Counted from the stretch's first letter, positions 45,121-54,023 are shown. The stretch is DNA of 64,000 bases from a bacterium (GCA_016716565.1 JADJWC010000001.1:930001-994000); one strand, 5' to 3'. Made by a program: numbers and translations. Notes: generated by a model not told the origin, from the letters alone.

Positions 45121-46298
45121 TGAATAATAATCAGAAAGAATACAGAATTTGTACACGTGGGATCTGGGATACTTCGGTTCCTGGTATAACATTTGACGAA
45201 AATGGTGTTTCTAATTACGCTAAAATGCTGGACAAATTAATTGAATTGAATCCTGAAGGTGATGTAGGACAAAGATACTGGGATAATATCGTGGATAATA
45301 TGAAGGAGAATGGTAAAGGTAAAAGGTATGATTGTATCATTGGAGTGAGTGGCGGAACAGATAGCTCTTATTTAATGTACATTGCAAAAAAAGAGTATGG
45401 TTTGCGACCTCTGGCAGTAAACCTTGATAATGGCTGGAGTTCCGAAATTGCGGTTCAGAACATTAAAAAAGTAACCAGGGCATTGGATATTGATCTTGAA
45501 ACATACGTTATAGATTATGAAGAAGTAAAAGCTGTTCTACGTGCTTACATTAAATCCTGTTTACCCTGGATTGACGGACCTACTGATAATGCAATAAAAG
45601 CGGTGCTATTTAAGATCGCAAACAGAGAAGGAATAAAATATGTTCTTAATGGAAGTGATTTCCGCTCTGAGGGCAAGCAGCCAAGTGAATGGACATATAC
45701 AGACACTAAACAAATGCTGTATATAATAAAAAAGTATGAAGGGATTAAATTAAAAACATATCCATATCAGTCTTTAGTTGATATGATTAATTCAACCCTG
45801 GTAAAAAAAATAAAAGATTATCGTCCTTTTAATCATATCGAATATGAAAAAAAACCTGCCCGGGATTTTTTAATGAGTCAATATGGCTGGGAATATTATG
45901 GCGGACATCATCACGAAAATATTTTTACAAAATTTGCAATAGCTTATTGGATGCCAAAAAAATTCGGTATAGATAAAAGAATTATTACTCTTTCAGCACA
46001 GGTAATAACTGGTCAATTAACCAGAGAGCAGGCTCTTGAAAGAATGAAGTATCCTCCATATGATGAAGACGAAATGGAACGAGATAAAGAGTTTGTTTTA
46101 AAAAAACTTGATTTGTCAAATGGAGAATTCGACCGTATCTGGAATCAGAAAAATAAATATTACTGGAATTATCCTTCTTATATGCCGCTCTTTGAAAAGT
46201 ATTTTAAGCTATCGATGACCTTTCTCAGAAAATTTTTCCCTACACCTCCCACTATTTTAATTGAAAGAGAGATCAGGAAAAATGAAAATTTTTATTGA
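45120..46298 (+). CDS. N-acetyl sugar amidotransferase (WbpG-like), zinc cysteines lost
   Basis: 392 residues. ATP-pyrophosphatase loop SGGTDSS (about 77-83), RPLAVNLDNGWSSEIAVQNI and NGSDFRSEGKQPSEWTY. WbpG enzymes turn an acetamido into an acetamidino group on a uronic-acid nucleotide sugar with ammonia from HisH/HisF. The N-terminal zinc knuckle of its two paralogues is degenerate: only Cys11 is left, and the other positions are Gly14, Ser31 and Ala34. Because this copy directly follows hisF and overlaps it by one base, it is the most likely partner of the HisH/HisF pair. It overlaps the next gene by 17 bases. Confidence 0.9.
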   Translation: MNNNQKEYRICTRGIWDTSVPGITFDENGVSNYAKMLDKLIELNPEGDVGQRYWDNIVDNMKENGKGKRYDCIIGVSGGTDSSYLMYIAKKEYGLRPLAVNLDNGWSSEIAVQNIKKVTRALDIDLETYVIDYEEVKAVLRAYIKSCLPWIDGPTDNAIKAVLFKIANREGIKYVLNGSDFRSEGKQPSEWTYTDTKQMLYIIKKYEGIKLKTYPYQSLVDMINSTLVKKIKDYRPFNHIEYEKKPARDFLMSQYGWEYYGGHHHENIFTKFAIAYWMPKKFGIDKRIITLSAQVITGQLTREQALERMKYPPYDEDEMERDKEFVLKKLDLSNGEFDRIWNQKNKYYWNYPSYMPLFEKYFKLSMTFLRKFFPTPPTILIEREIRKNENFY

Positions 46299-46530
46299 CA
46301 TAGGTCATCCCGCACACGTTCACTATTTCAGGAATTTTATAAAAATAATGGAATCAAAAGGACACGAGATTTTAGTTAGTGCCCGGGATAAGGAAGTAAC
46401 TCATGATCTCTTAAATGCGTACAATATTAAATTTGTGACAAGAGGTTCTGGACGATCAAGTTTGTTTGGAAAGCTGATTTATATTTTAGAAGCTGACTTT
46501 AAACTTTTTAAATATGGCAAGAAAATTTAA
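46282..46530 (+). CDS. DUF354 protein, N-terminal fragment
   Basis: 82 residues from the ATG at 46282, chosen for AGGA upstream and a perfect match to the start of the paralogue at 48562 (MKIFIDIGHPAHVHYFRNFI). It ends at KLFKYGKKI, but the next frame continues immediately with MARKFKPDIFLSFGS, which matches the paralogue's LAKNFNPDVFLSFGS. One extra base near 46511-46513 splits what should be a single gene of about 358 codons (46282-47356). DUF354 proteins have a GT-B-like fold and are common in polysaccharide loci; function is not settled. Confidence 0.8.
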   Translation: MKIFIDIGHPAHVHYFRNFIKIMESKGHEILVSARDKEVTHDLLNAYNIKFVTRGSGRSSLFGKLIYILEADFKLFKYGKKI

Positions 46531-47356
46531 ACCGGATATATTCCTTAGCTTCGGTTCGGCATATGCAGCACATGTTTCAAAATTAATAAGAGCTCCACAC
46601 ATCGTGTTTGATGATACCGAGCATGCCAAGTATGAGCATATGATGTATGTGCCATTTTCAGATTGTATAATTACACCCTCTTCATTTAGGAAAAATTTTG
46701 GTGTGAAGCATGTCACCTTTAATGGAAGTATGGATATGGCATACCTGCATCCCGAATATTTTAAAGATAACATCAAATGCCTGGATGATCAAAAGCTAAA
46801 ACCAAAATCATATTTTCTATTAAGATTTGTAAATTGGGATGCCTCGCATGACAGAGGACATACAGGTTTTTCACAGCAAGGTAAAAGTAAACTTATCGAA
46901 ATGCTAAATGACTACGGTACGGTAGTAATTTCTTCTGAAAATGAACTTCCGGAAGAATTTAAGCGATATATTTATAAGGGTGATCCAAAAGATATTCATA
47001 CATTGCTTCGTCATGCATCTTTATTAATCGGAGAAAGCGGATCAATGGCTACTGAAACTGCAATTCTAGGAACTCCGTCAATCGTTATTAATTCAAGTGT
47101 AAAACATTTAGGGGTTTTTGAACACATCAGTAAGTTTGGAAATCTGTTCTATTTTGACGAAGAAAACAGTGCAATCCAAAAAGTTCAAGAGCTCTTAGAA
47201 AGTAATGATTTGAACATAACTTCATTACATAATGCGGAAGAATACATTAAAAAAAGTATTAATCTCACTAATTTTATGGTTTGGTTTATAGAAAACTATC
47301 CTGATAGTTTCGTCAGTATGAAAAAAAATCCGGATAATCAGAATAACTTTAAATAA
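46514..47356 (+). CDS. DUF354 protein, C-terminal fragment
   Basis: 280 residues, aligning throughout with residues 79 onward of the protein at 48562: DIFLSFGSAYAAHVSKL, HIVFDDTEHAKYEHMMYVPF, LLIGESGSMATETAILGTP and the end FMVWFIENYP. The ESG(S)xATE pattern late in the protein resembles nucleotide-sugar binding in GT-B enzymes. The ATG at 46514 could allow re-initiation, but without the first 78 residues the N-terminal domain would be incomplete. Confidence 0.8.
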   Translation: MARKFKPDIFLSFGSAYAAHVSKLIRAPHIVFDDTEHAKYEHMMYVPFSDCIITPSSFRKNFGVKHVTFNGSMDMAYLHPEYFKDNIKCLDDQKLKPKSYFLLRFVNWDASHDRGHTGFSQQGKSKLIEMLNDYGTVVISSENELPEEFKRYIYKGDPKDIHTLLRHASLLIGESGSMATETAILGTPSIVINSSVKHLGVFEHISKFGNLFYFDEENSAIQKVQELLESNDLNITSLHNAEEYIKKSINLTNFMVWFIENYPDSFVSMKKNPDNQNNFK

Positions 47357-47396
47357 TGTTTGAGTACCCAGATACAATTGAATTAAAACAGATAAA

Positions 47397-48386
47397 ATGA
47401 AAAAAATAAAATTCCTGATTTTAATAATGTCTATGATATTACCATCTGGTTTGAGAATAAGATTATTGAACTTATTGGGATTTAAAATTAACACTAAAGC
47501 AAAATTAAATTTATTATCCATTATCATAGTAAATGATATATATATTGGTGCATTTGCAAAAATAGATAGCTTTGTAATAGTAGCTGGTTTAGACAAACTG
47601 ATTATGGAAGAATATAGTGCAATCCAGCGATTCACAGTCATTAGTGGCAATCATGATTTCAAGATTAGGAAGAGAGCTATGGTAGGATCGAGATGTGTAA
47701 TTAATGCTGGAGCAGGAAATATAGAAATAGGTGAATATTCCGCATTGGCACCTAAAAGCTCAATTTATACTCATGGCACGTTTCTTCCTGTAACCCTCGG
47801 TTACTCAAGAACAAATAAAGGAATTATGATAGGTGATTATTGCTGGATAATGCAGAACACATCTATAGGTCCCGGTGTTCAAATTGAATCAAATTCGATA
47901 ATACTGCCGGGATCATCAATTGTTAAAAATATACCGGGTGACTTGGTAGTGTATGACTCTCCGGTCGAACGCAAAAAATTTCCGATTTATTTTTTTAAGA
48001 AAAAACTAGAAGATTTAGAATTAGTAGAATTAATTAAAGAAATAACAATTAATTATCTCAACTCTTTAAAACCTGGTACTTGTGAAATTCAATTTTCTGA
48101 AGATAAAAATGTATTACTTATTAAGCACTTAAAACAAAAGAATTACAAAATTTACTTCACTGGTATTTGCTCCAAAGTACCTGATAAAAATGATAGGACA
48201 GTGTCTATATTTTTTTATTATGATTTTGACATAGAGTTAATGAAAAGTAAACAATACATTTGTTACGACTTTAAAAGGATAATAAATTCCTATCCAAAGC
48301 AGCCTGCGATTTTAATTGATTTTGACGATTATGCTTTTTTTCATTATGGTTTAAAGTTTATGGATGTTGATTACTTTCAAAATTGA
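47397..48386 (+). CDS. Hexapeptide-repeat acyltransferase with C-terminal extension
   Basis: 329 residues. The first 200 form a left-handed beta-helix of the LbetaH type (IYIGAFAKIDSFVIV, VGSRCVINAGAGNIEIGEYS, IGDYCWIMQNTSIGPGVQI, SIILPGSSIVKNIPGDLVVYDSP), probably an O- or N-acetyltransferase. The last 130 residues (from about 200) have no family I recognise. It lies between the two DUF354 genes, 40 bases after the first. The substrate is presumably a sugar of this glycan. Confidence 0.82.
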   Translation: MKKIKFLILIMSMILPSGLRIRLLNLLGFKINTKAKLNLLSIIIVNDIYIGAFAKIDSFVIVAGLDKLIMEEYSAIQRFTVISGNHDFKIRKRAMVGSRCVINAGAGNIEIGEYSALAPKSSIYTHGTFLPVTLGYSRTNKGIMIGDYCWIMQNTSIGPGVQIESNSIILPGSSIVKNIPGDLVVYDSPVERKKFPIYFFKKKLEDLELVELIKEITINYLNSLKPGTCEIQFSEDKNVLLIKHLKQKNYKIYFTGICSKVPDKNDRTVSIFFYYDFDIELMKSKQYICYDFKRIINSYPKQPAILIDFDDYAFFHYGLKFMDVDYFQN

Positions 48387-48561
48387 AAATGATTGATTTC
48401 TAATAATTATTGCAATACGGAAAAAATGGAATAAATATTCGGTTATTACCGGAAAGCTTTTTATAAAATAGGAAAATTTTTTGAAAACCTTTTCAGAAAT
48501 TCTTGAAGAAATCTGCTTATAAATAATTGGGATTATAAATAAACCTCAAAATTATTATTAA

Positions 48562-49635
48562 ATGAAAATATTTATTGATATCGGTCATCCTGCACATGTC
48601 CACTATTTCCGGAATTTTATAAAGATTATGGAAGGTAAAGGTCATAGTTTTTTCGTTTGTGCACGGGATAAAGAGGTAACTCATTCGCTTTTGAATTATT
48701 ACCAAATTGATTATACCACAAGAGGTAAAGGCGGAAAGAGTATTGCAGCTAAATTAGTTTATATTGCTAAAGCTGATCGGATAATTTATAAGCTCGCAAA
48801 AAATTTTAATCCTGATGTATTTTTAAGTTTTGGTTCCGCTTACGCTGCCCATGTCTCAAGATTTATGCATAAACCTCATATTGCATTTGATGATACTGAA
48901 CATGCCAGATTTGAGCATATGATGTATGTACCTTTTACGGACGTAGTGTTGACTCCTACCAGCTTTAGTAAAACAATCGGACCTAAACAGATATTTTTCC
49001 ACGGCTATATGGAATTATGTTCATTACATAAAAATTACTTTAAAGCTGATAATAATGTAAAATTGAAATTAGGACTAAAACCAAACGAAAATTATGTTAT
49101 TATCCGCTTTGTAGCCTGGAGTGCAAATCACGATATTTTGCAGAGCGGCATAAAAGACGAAACAAGTCAACAAATCGTTGACTTATTAAAAGATAAGTAC
49201 AAAATATTTATTACTTCTGAAAGCAAATTACCTCCAAACCTTGAATCCTATAAATTAAATATTCACCCAGCTGAGTTGCATTCAGTATTGGCGAATGCAT
49301 TTTTGTATATTGGCGAAGGCTCTACAACTGCATCTGAGTGCTCAATATTAGGAATACCTAATATTTACATCAATTCTCTCACTGTTGGTTATTGTAAAGA
49401 ACAGGATGAAAAATATGGTCTGTCTTTTCACTTGAAGGACGATTCGAAAGTTATAGATGTAATAAAAGAACTTTTAAAGAAAGAAGATTTATCCTCTGAA
49501 TGGAAAATTAAACAGGAAAGAATGCTTCGTGATAAAATAGACGTTACAGCATTTATGGTCTGGTTTGTTGAAAATTATCCTAAAAGTTTTAATGTTATGA
49601 AAGAAAATCCCGATTATCAATTTAATTTCAAATAA
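48562..49635 (+). CDS. DUF354 protein (intact paralogue)
   Basis: 357 residues. MKIFIDIGHPAHVHYFRNFI at the N-terminus, DVFLSFGSAYAAHVSRFM, FDDTEHARFEHMMYVPF in the middle, and YIGEGSTTASECSILGIP late in the protein, which has the look of a GT-B donor site. It serves as the template showing that the copy at 46282-47356 is split. It is 5 bases ahead of a WbpG/PseA-type amidotransferase, as the first copy is directly behind one, so the two functions are linked; transfer of the amidino sugar is a plausible but unproved role. Confidence 0.85.
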   Translation: MKIFIDIGHPAHVHYFRNFIKIMEGKGHSFFVCARDKEVTHSLLNYYQIDYTTRGKGGKSIAAKLVYIAKADRIIYKLAKNFNPDVFLSFGSAYAAHVSRFMHKPHIAFDDTEHARFEHMMYVPFTDVVLTPTSFSKTIGPKQIFFHGYMELCSLHKNYFKADNNVKLKLGLKPNENYVIIRFVAWSANHDILQSGIKDETSQQIVDLLKDKYKIFITSESKLPPNLESYKLNIHPAELHSVLANAFLYIGEGSTTASECSILGIPNIYINSLTVGYCKEQDEKYGLSFHLKDDSKVIDVIKELLKKEDLSSEWKIKQERMLRDKIDVTAFMVWFVENYPKSFNVMKENPDYQFNFK

Positions 49636-49640
49636 CGATT

Positions 49641-50798
49641 ATGCAGATACTTCCTTATCAATATAAAGCAAATAAAGTCTGTTCTCGTTGTTTAATGGAT
49701 GATTCTGTAAAAGGTATTTCTTTTGACGAAAAAGGTGAATGTACTTTTTGTATGATACATGATGACATGGAAGGAAAGTTTCCACTTAATGCAAATACTC
49801 CGAAGATCCTGAACGAATTGGTAGAAAAAATAAAAAATGATGGAAAGGGAAAAAAATATGATTGCATTATTGGAGTTAGCGGTGGAAGAGATAGCACATA
49901 CACACTTTATAATGCTGTTAAACTTGGTTTAAGACCCCTTGCAGTCCATTTTGACAATGGCTGGAACTCCGAGATAGCTGTTCAGAATATAAAAAATGTA
50001 ACAAAAATCCTCGGTGTAGATCTTCACACTCATGTCGCTGATTGGGAGGAGTTTAAAGATTTACAGAGGGCATTTCTTAAAGCCTCTGTTTCGGATGGTG
50101 AGGTACCCACAGATTGGGTAATAACATCAGTGCTGTATCAAACTGCTGTAAAAGAAAAAGTTAAATATTTCATTGAAGGTTCCTCATTCAGGACTGAAGG
50201 GACTACACCTTTATCCTGGACTTATATGGATGGTAAATATATTAAGTCGATATTTGAGAGATTTGGAACGGGAGTGCACAAATCTTTTCCAATAATGACC
50301 ATGCCAAAATATCTTTATTATCTTTTTATAAAAAACATTAAATATATAAGACTGTTATATTATATACCGTATAATGAAAAGACAGTCATGGGAATACTAA
50401 AATCGGAACTTGGATGGAATGACTATGGCGGTAAACATTTTGAATCAACTTATACAACTTTTTATCAGTCATATGTTTTGACCAGAAAATTTAACATCGA
50501 CAAACGTAAACTACATTATTCAGCTTTAATCAGGACCAATCAAATAACACGAGATGATGCTTTTAATATACTAATGGAAGATCCTTTTAGAGGCGGAATT
50601 GACTCTATTATTTACAATATAAAGAAACTCGATTTAACTGAATCTGAATTCGATGAGATTATGCATTCTCCGAATAAATCTTTTAAGGATTACCCATCTT
50701 ATTACAATCTTATCAGGAAACTGGAAGTACCAATCCGCTTTGGTTCCAAGCTCGGTCTCATCCCTGAAGTAGTTATCCAGAAATTCTTCAACTTTTAG
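49641..50798 (+). CDS. N-acetyl sugar amidotransferase (WbpG/PseA-like)
   Basis: 385 residues. Complete zinc knuckle (Cys 14, 17, 34, 37), ATP-pyrophosphatase loop SGGRDST (about 79-85), RPLAVHFDNGWNSEIAVQNI, SSFRTEGTTPLSWTYMDGKY and GGKHFESTYTTFYQSY. It is the best-preserved of the three copies and shows the full C-terminus (LTESEFDEIMHSPNK onward) that the frameshifted copy at 16193 has lost. It has no glutaminase of its own and would need ammonia from HisH or from solution. It is coupled with the DUF354 gene 5 bases upstream. Confidence 0.9.
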   Translation: MQILPYQYKANKVCSRCLMDDSVKGISFDEKGECTFCMIHDDMEGKFPLNANTPKILNELVEKIKNDGKGKKYDCIIGVSGGRDSTYTLYNAVKLGLRPLAVHFDNGWNSEIAVQNIKNVTKILGVDLHTHVADWEEFKDLQRAFLKASVSDGEVPTDWVITSVLYQTAVKEKVKYFIEGSSFRTEGTTPLSWTYMDGKYIKSIFERFGTGVHKSFPIMTMPKYLYYLFIKNIKYIRLLYYIPYNEKTVMGILKSELGWNDYGGKHFESTYTTFYQSYVLTRKFNIDKRKLHYSALIRTNQITRDDAFNILMEDPFRGGIDSIIYNIKKLDLTESEFDEIMHSPNKSFKDYPSYYNLIRKLEVPIRFGSKLGLIPEVVIQKFFNF

Positions 50799-50847
50799 TT
50801 GTAATCTAAACGAAAAATGTAGAACTGATAAAAGTAATTATAGTTTA

Positions 50848-51840
50848 ATGAGATTAGAAAAAATTGATAGTAAAACAAGTTCGGACATCTGGAATAATTT
50901 TATTTTTACCAATGCTTCACCTGAAATAAATAACTGTTTTATTGCACATAACCCATCTTTAGCTGAAATTTTTAAGGAAGTATTTGGTTATGAAATTGAA
51001 TACCATCTTTTGAAAGAAGAAGGTAAAATTATCGGCTTACTCCCGGGTTTTCGGATCAAAGATAAGTATACATCCATCCCGATGTTTCCTGCTGCTGGTA
51101 TCTTCACAAATTCAGCGAACAATAAGCTTCATTTGTATAATACTATTCTTGAACAGCTTGGTAAATATGAGATTCGGGATACGGTTAAATTTTCAAAATA
51201 TGTTTACGACGAAAAGATTTTAAGTTACCTTGAACTTGATGAAGATGTTGATACACAGTGGAAAAAGCTGAGTTCTGATAAGCGAAATCATATAAGAAAA
51301 GGTTACAAAAACGGGCTTTCTATAAAACTCGGAGGCGAGGAACTTCTGGATGATTTTTATGAGATCTATGCTTTTAATATGCGCCATCTAGGTTCACCCC
51401 CGATTGAAAAAACTTTTTTCACAAACCTGATCAGGAATTATAAGAATGGACTTGCCAGAGTATTTATATGCAACTATGAGAATAACCCTATAGGCGGAAG
51501 TATTGTTCTGTCATATATGAATTTATTTGAGGTAAGCTGGGCTTCAACATTGAATGAGTATAACAGATTAAAGCCAAATATGGTTATGTACTGGGAGATG
51601 ATAAAATATGCTGTCGAAAATAAAATCAGATTCTTTTCGTTTGGCAGATCAACCAGGGGAAGTGGCACTCACGAATTTAAATCCCGATGGGGTGCCAGTG
51701 AATTACAGTTGTATTTTAACTACTCAAGTTATTCGTTCGATGTCAGGAAATTAAAACTGCTCAGCTACTTATGGAGTAAATTACCACTGAATTTGACAAA
51801 TAAAGTTGGTCCTTTCATCAGAAAGATCACAAGAATTTAG
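50848..51840 (+). CDS. FemAB/GNAT-like acyltransferase
   Basis: 330 residues with the double-GNAT FemAB pattern. SSDKRNHIRKGYKNGLSIKL and MRHLGSPPIEKTFFTNLI are followed by GGSIVLSYMNLFEVSWASTL and a late FFSFGRSTRGSGTHEFKSRW. The GSPP and FGRS..GSG.FK patterns match the FemAB-related proteins found in exopolysaccharide loci (including exosortase-linked ones). These transfer an aminoacyl or acyl group, though the donor is unknown for this branch. If aminoacyl transfer occurs, the carrier protein and adenylating enzyme at 5548-10246 would be natural partners; that is a guess. Confidence 0.83.
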   Translation: MRLEKIDSKTSSDIWNNFIFTNASPEINNCFIAHNPSLAEIFKEVFGYEIEYHLLKEEGKIIGLLPGFRIKDKYTSIPMFPAAGIFTNSANNKLHLYNTILEQLGKYEIRDTVKFSKYVYDEKILSYLELDEDVDTQWKKLSSDKRNHIRKGYKNGLSIKLGGEELLDDFYEIYAFNMRHLGSPPIEKTFFTNLIRNYKNGLARVFICNYENNPIGGSIVLSYMNLFEVSWASTLNEYNRLKPNMVMYWEMIKYAVENKIRFFSFGRSTRGSGTHEFKSRWGASELQLYFNYSSYSFDVRKLKLLSYLWSKLPLNLTNKVGPFIRKITRI

Positions 51841-52000
51841 TCAATCGTAGAGGTCATAAGTTTTAAACTAGTCAGCGACATTATATTTTATCTCTCAGGA
51901 ATAATTAAAAGTATAATTTAGTAGTATTTCGAACATAATAATAAAGCAATTTTATCCGACCTTACGACTCAGTCACAATTGCATAAATAAATTTTAATAA

Positions 52001-52957
52001 ATGATTCATAATAAAAGCACAGAAAATAATTCAGCAAATAATAAATTTTGTCTGTTTACAAATGATGTTGAAACAACTTCAATTTGGTTTAACACGCTCA
52101 GAGATGAAACAGGTTTTAAAGTTTATAAAGAAGGAATGCCCCGGTTGCTGGATATTTATGCGGAGTACGAAATAAAATCAACTTTCTTCTTTACAGGATA
52201 CATTGCAAGATTAATTCCGGACATTGTAAAAATGATTCTCAAAGATGGTCATGAAGTCGGCTCGCATGGGAAATCCCATCTGCCTGAGAACGGGTTTGAT
52301 GTTATGCCGTTTGAAAAGCAAAAAAGTCACCTGGAATATTCTAAAAAATTATTGGAGGATATTTCTGGCAAGGAGGTAGTTACTTTCAGAGCTCCCGCAC
52401 TTCGCACAAATAAGCATACTGCAAGAGTGTTAATAGAAACTGGTTTTAAAATCGACAGCTCTGTTGCTGCCCAGAGATTTGATTTCTTCCTTTCTTTCGG
52501 AAGTACAAATAAACTAAAATGGATAACTGCACCTCGCCTTCCATATCGTACTGATGAGAATAATATTTTTAAAAGAGGGAATAGTAAGCTTATAGAAATT
52601 CCATTAACCGCAGTGTTTTTACCTTATGTTGGTACAACTATGCGAATTTTCCCTTTGATAACTGCATTACAAAGACGAGTTGTTAACTTAGAAACTAAGT
52701 TCAATCATAAACCGGTTGTTTTCGATATTCATCCGAATGAGCTTATTGATGAGTCTAATGAGAGCAGGATTATCCATCAGCGTTCTAAAAATCCTGTGGG
52801 ATATATTCTGAAAGATTTAATACGTGCTAAGCTGAAAGTTAAAAACCTGGGATTAGAAGCTGATTCACTTTACAGAAAAGAAATTGAGTTTTACAAGAAG
52901 AAGAGCTACAATTTTATTACTATTAAAGACTACTGTATCACCCAAAAATTAATTTAG
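52001..52957 (+). CDS. Polysaccharide deacetylase, second subtype
   Basis: 318 residues. CLFTNDVETTSIW (variant of the TFDD metal motif), GHEVGSHGKSHLPENGF (HxxxH), FRAPALRTNKHT and VVFDIHPNELID. This layout is found in deacetylases of exopolysaccharide loci. No signal peptide is visible. It differs clearly from the enzyme at 26128, so two different acetyl groups may be removed. It is the last + strand gene of the locus, and a short palindrome (ATAGAC/GTCTAT, 52981-52999) separates it from the convergent methyltransferase gene. Confidence 0.87.
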   Translation: MIHNKSTENNSANNKFCLFTNDVETTSIWFNTLRDETGFKVYKEGMPRLLDIYAEYEIKSTFFFTGYIARLIPDIVKMILKDGHEVGSHGKSHLPENGFDVMPFEKQKSHLEYSKKLLEDISGKEVVTFRAPALRTNKHTARVLIETGFKIDSSVAAQRFDFFLSFGSTNKLKWITAPRLPYRTDENNIFKRGNSKLIEIPLTAVFLPYVGTTMRIFPLITALQRRVVNLETKFNHKPVVFDIHPNELIDESNESRIIHQRSKNPVGYILKDLIRAKLKVKNLGLEADSLYRKEIEFYKKKSYNFITIKDYCITQKLI

Positions 52958-52998
52958 AATAATTTCTGCCTGTTGCACTGATAGACCAAGCTTGTCTA

Positions 52999-53661
52999 TT
53001 ACTTACTTAATATAAGTATCTCAGTTTTTTCTTTGCTTGAATGTTTGAAGATTTCAGAATAATCATACTTAGAAAACATATCTAAACCAATCACTGCATT
53101 TATATAGACAATAAATATTCTTCTTTTGTTTCTGCTAAGTGATTCCTCTATATTATTCAAAACTTTTTCGAACACATTCCTGTTAAACGGATTGTAGAAA
53201 AAGAACACATTTGCATCTTTCGGAATAGTAAAGGAAGCTGCATCGCTGTGTAATATTTTAATATCTGAGGAAGAAGCGCTTCTTATAATTCTGTTCATTC
53301 TTTCCTTACTAAAATGTACTAATTCTTCTGCAAATTCGACACCGATAATTATTCTAAAGCCCAGCTTGTGGGCCAAGATTAAAACATTGCCCTTACCAGA
53401 ACCAAAATCAACTAGTGAAGATTTTGTAAAATCAACAGGAAGATTCTTAAATGCCAGTTTAGCATAATAATAACTGGAACTTTGGTATAGGACACCATTT
53501 TTTTTATTCGGTGAATCGATACGTAGGGAATTTAACTCGATTGCTTCGTTAAACTTTGTGCTATATCGCAATGAAAATATAAAATCGTAGAAAATTACAA
53601 GAATAGTCTCCTTTAATCCCCTGGATTTAATAGATCGGACAACTTTTTTTACTTGCAGCAT
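52999..53661 (-). CDS. SAM-dependent class I methyltransferase
   Basis: 220 residues. Motif I is SLVDFGSGKGNVLILAHKLG (about 82-101), motif II GVEFAEEL, then ILHSDAASF and FFFYNPFN in place of the usual motif IV. The N-terminal 60 residues have no clear family. The acceptor is unknown; position at the edge of a polysaccharide locus on the opposite strand leaves a sugar or small-molecule acceptor open. Confidence 0.83.
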   Translation of the reverse strand: MLQVKKVVRSIKSRGLKETILVIFYDFIFSLRYSTKFNEAIELNSLRIDSPNKKNGVLYQSSSYYYAKLAFKNLPVDFTKSSLVDFGSGKGNVLILAHKLGFRIIIGVEFAEELVHFSKERMNRIIRSASSSDIKILHSDAASFTIPKDANVFFFYNPFNRNVFEKVLNNIEESLSRNKRRIFIVYINAVIGLDMFSKYDYSEIFKHSSKEKTEILILSK

Positions 53662-53850
53662 TTATATAATTCAGAGTTTTTCTACATCTAATTTAATGAA
53701 ACTCTAGATATGACAACACTTTGTTCGTTGTTTAATACTCAGAGTGAAATTCAGCTCAAGGTTTTTAAACAAACTTACTCATACAAATTATAAGAGTATG
53801 AAAATTAATTGTTTGTATATTATTTACTGAAATTATGCAGATGCCTGTTT

Positions 53851-53941
53851 TGTCATATTGAGCGAAGCGAAATATCTTAAATTTGTTCCAAATTGGAAGC
53901 CTTGAGATTCTTCATCCAGCAGTTGCCGGATTCAGAATGAC
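53851..53941. repeat. Dispersed palindromic repeat, intergenic copy
   Basis: The left arm begins TGTCATATTGAGCGAAGCGA and the right arm ends GGATTCAGAATGAC, so the ends are inverted repeats of each other (TGTCAT/ATGAC); the right part also contains GAGATTCTTC. The left arm matches, with few changes, the segments at 54470-54497 and 57362-57389. The form resembles a small non-autonomous mobile or REP-like element. Confidence 0.7.
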
Positions 53942-53975
53942 TGCTTTGCGTAACTTCAGTTATATATTAAAATAA

Positions 53976-53997
53976 TGCCCTCACAAAAGTGAGGGCA
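53976..53997 (-). terminator. Strong hairpin terminator after the DUF2341 secreted protein
   Basis: TGCCCTCAC (53976-53984) and GTGAGGGCA (53989-53997) form a perfect 9 bp stem with a 4-base loop. Read on the minus strand it lies 27 bases after the stop and is followed by ATTATTTT. Confidence 0.75.
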
Positions 53998-54023
53998 ATT
54001 CTGTGAAATTAATTATAACCTGC

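Larger units (their letters stand above)
53662..54023. other. Intergenic region with a dispersed repeat and a terminator
   Basis: 362 bases between two minus-strand genes. It contains the palindromic repeat at 53851-53941 and the hairpin at 53976-53997, described separately, and otherwise AT-rich DNA without coding potential. The promoter of the methyltransferase gene must lie at its left side. Confidence 0.6.

Noticed and set aside
46500..46530. Programmed ribosomal frameshift in the DUF354 gene
   Set aside because: The required shift is +1 and no slippery heptamer, stimulatory hairpin or conserved stop context is visible; a plain one-base insertion is simpler.
52981..52999. Palindrome ATAGAC/GTCTAT between the second deacetylase and the methyltransferase as a terminator
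   Set aside because: Stem is only 6 bp and no clear T run follows on either strand; too weak to list as a feature.
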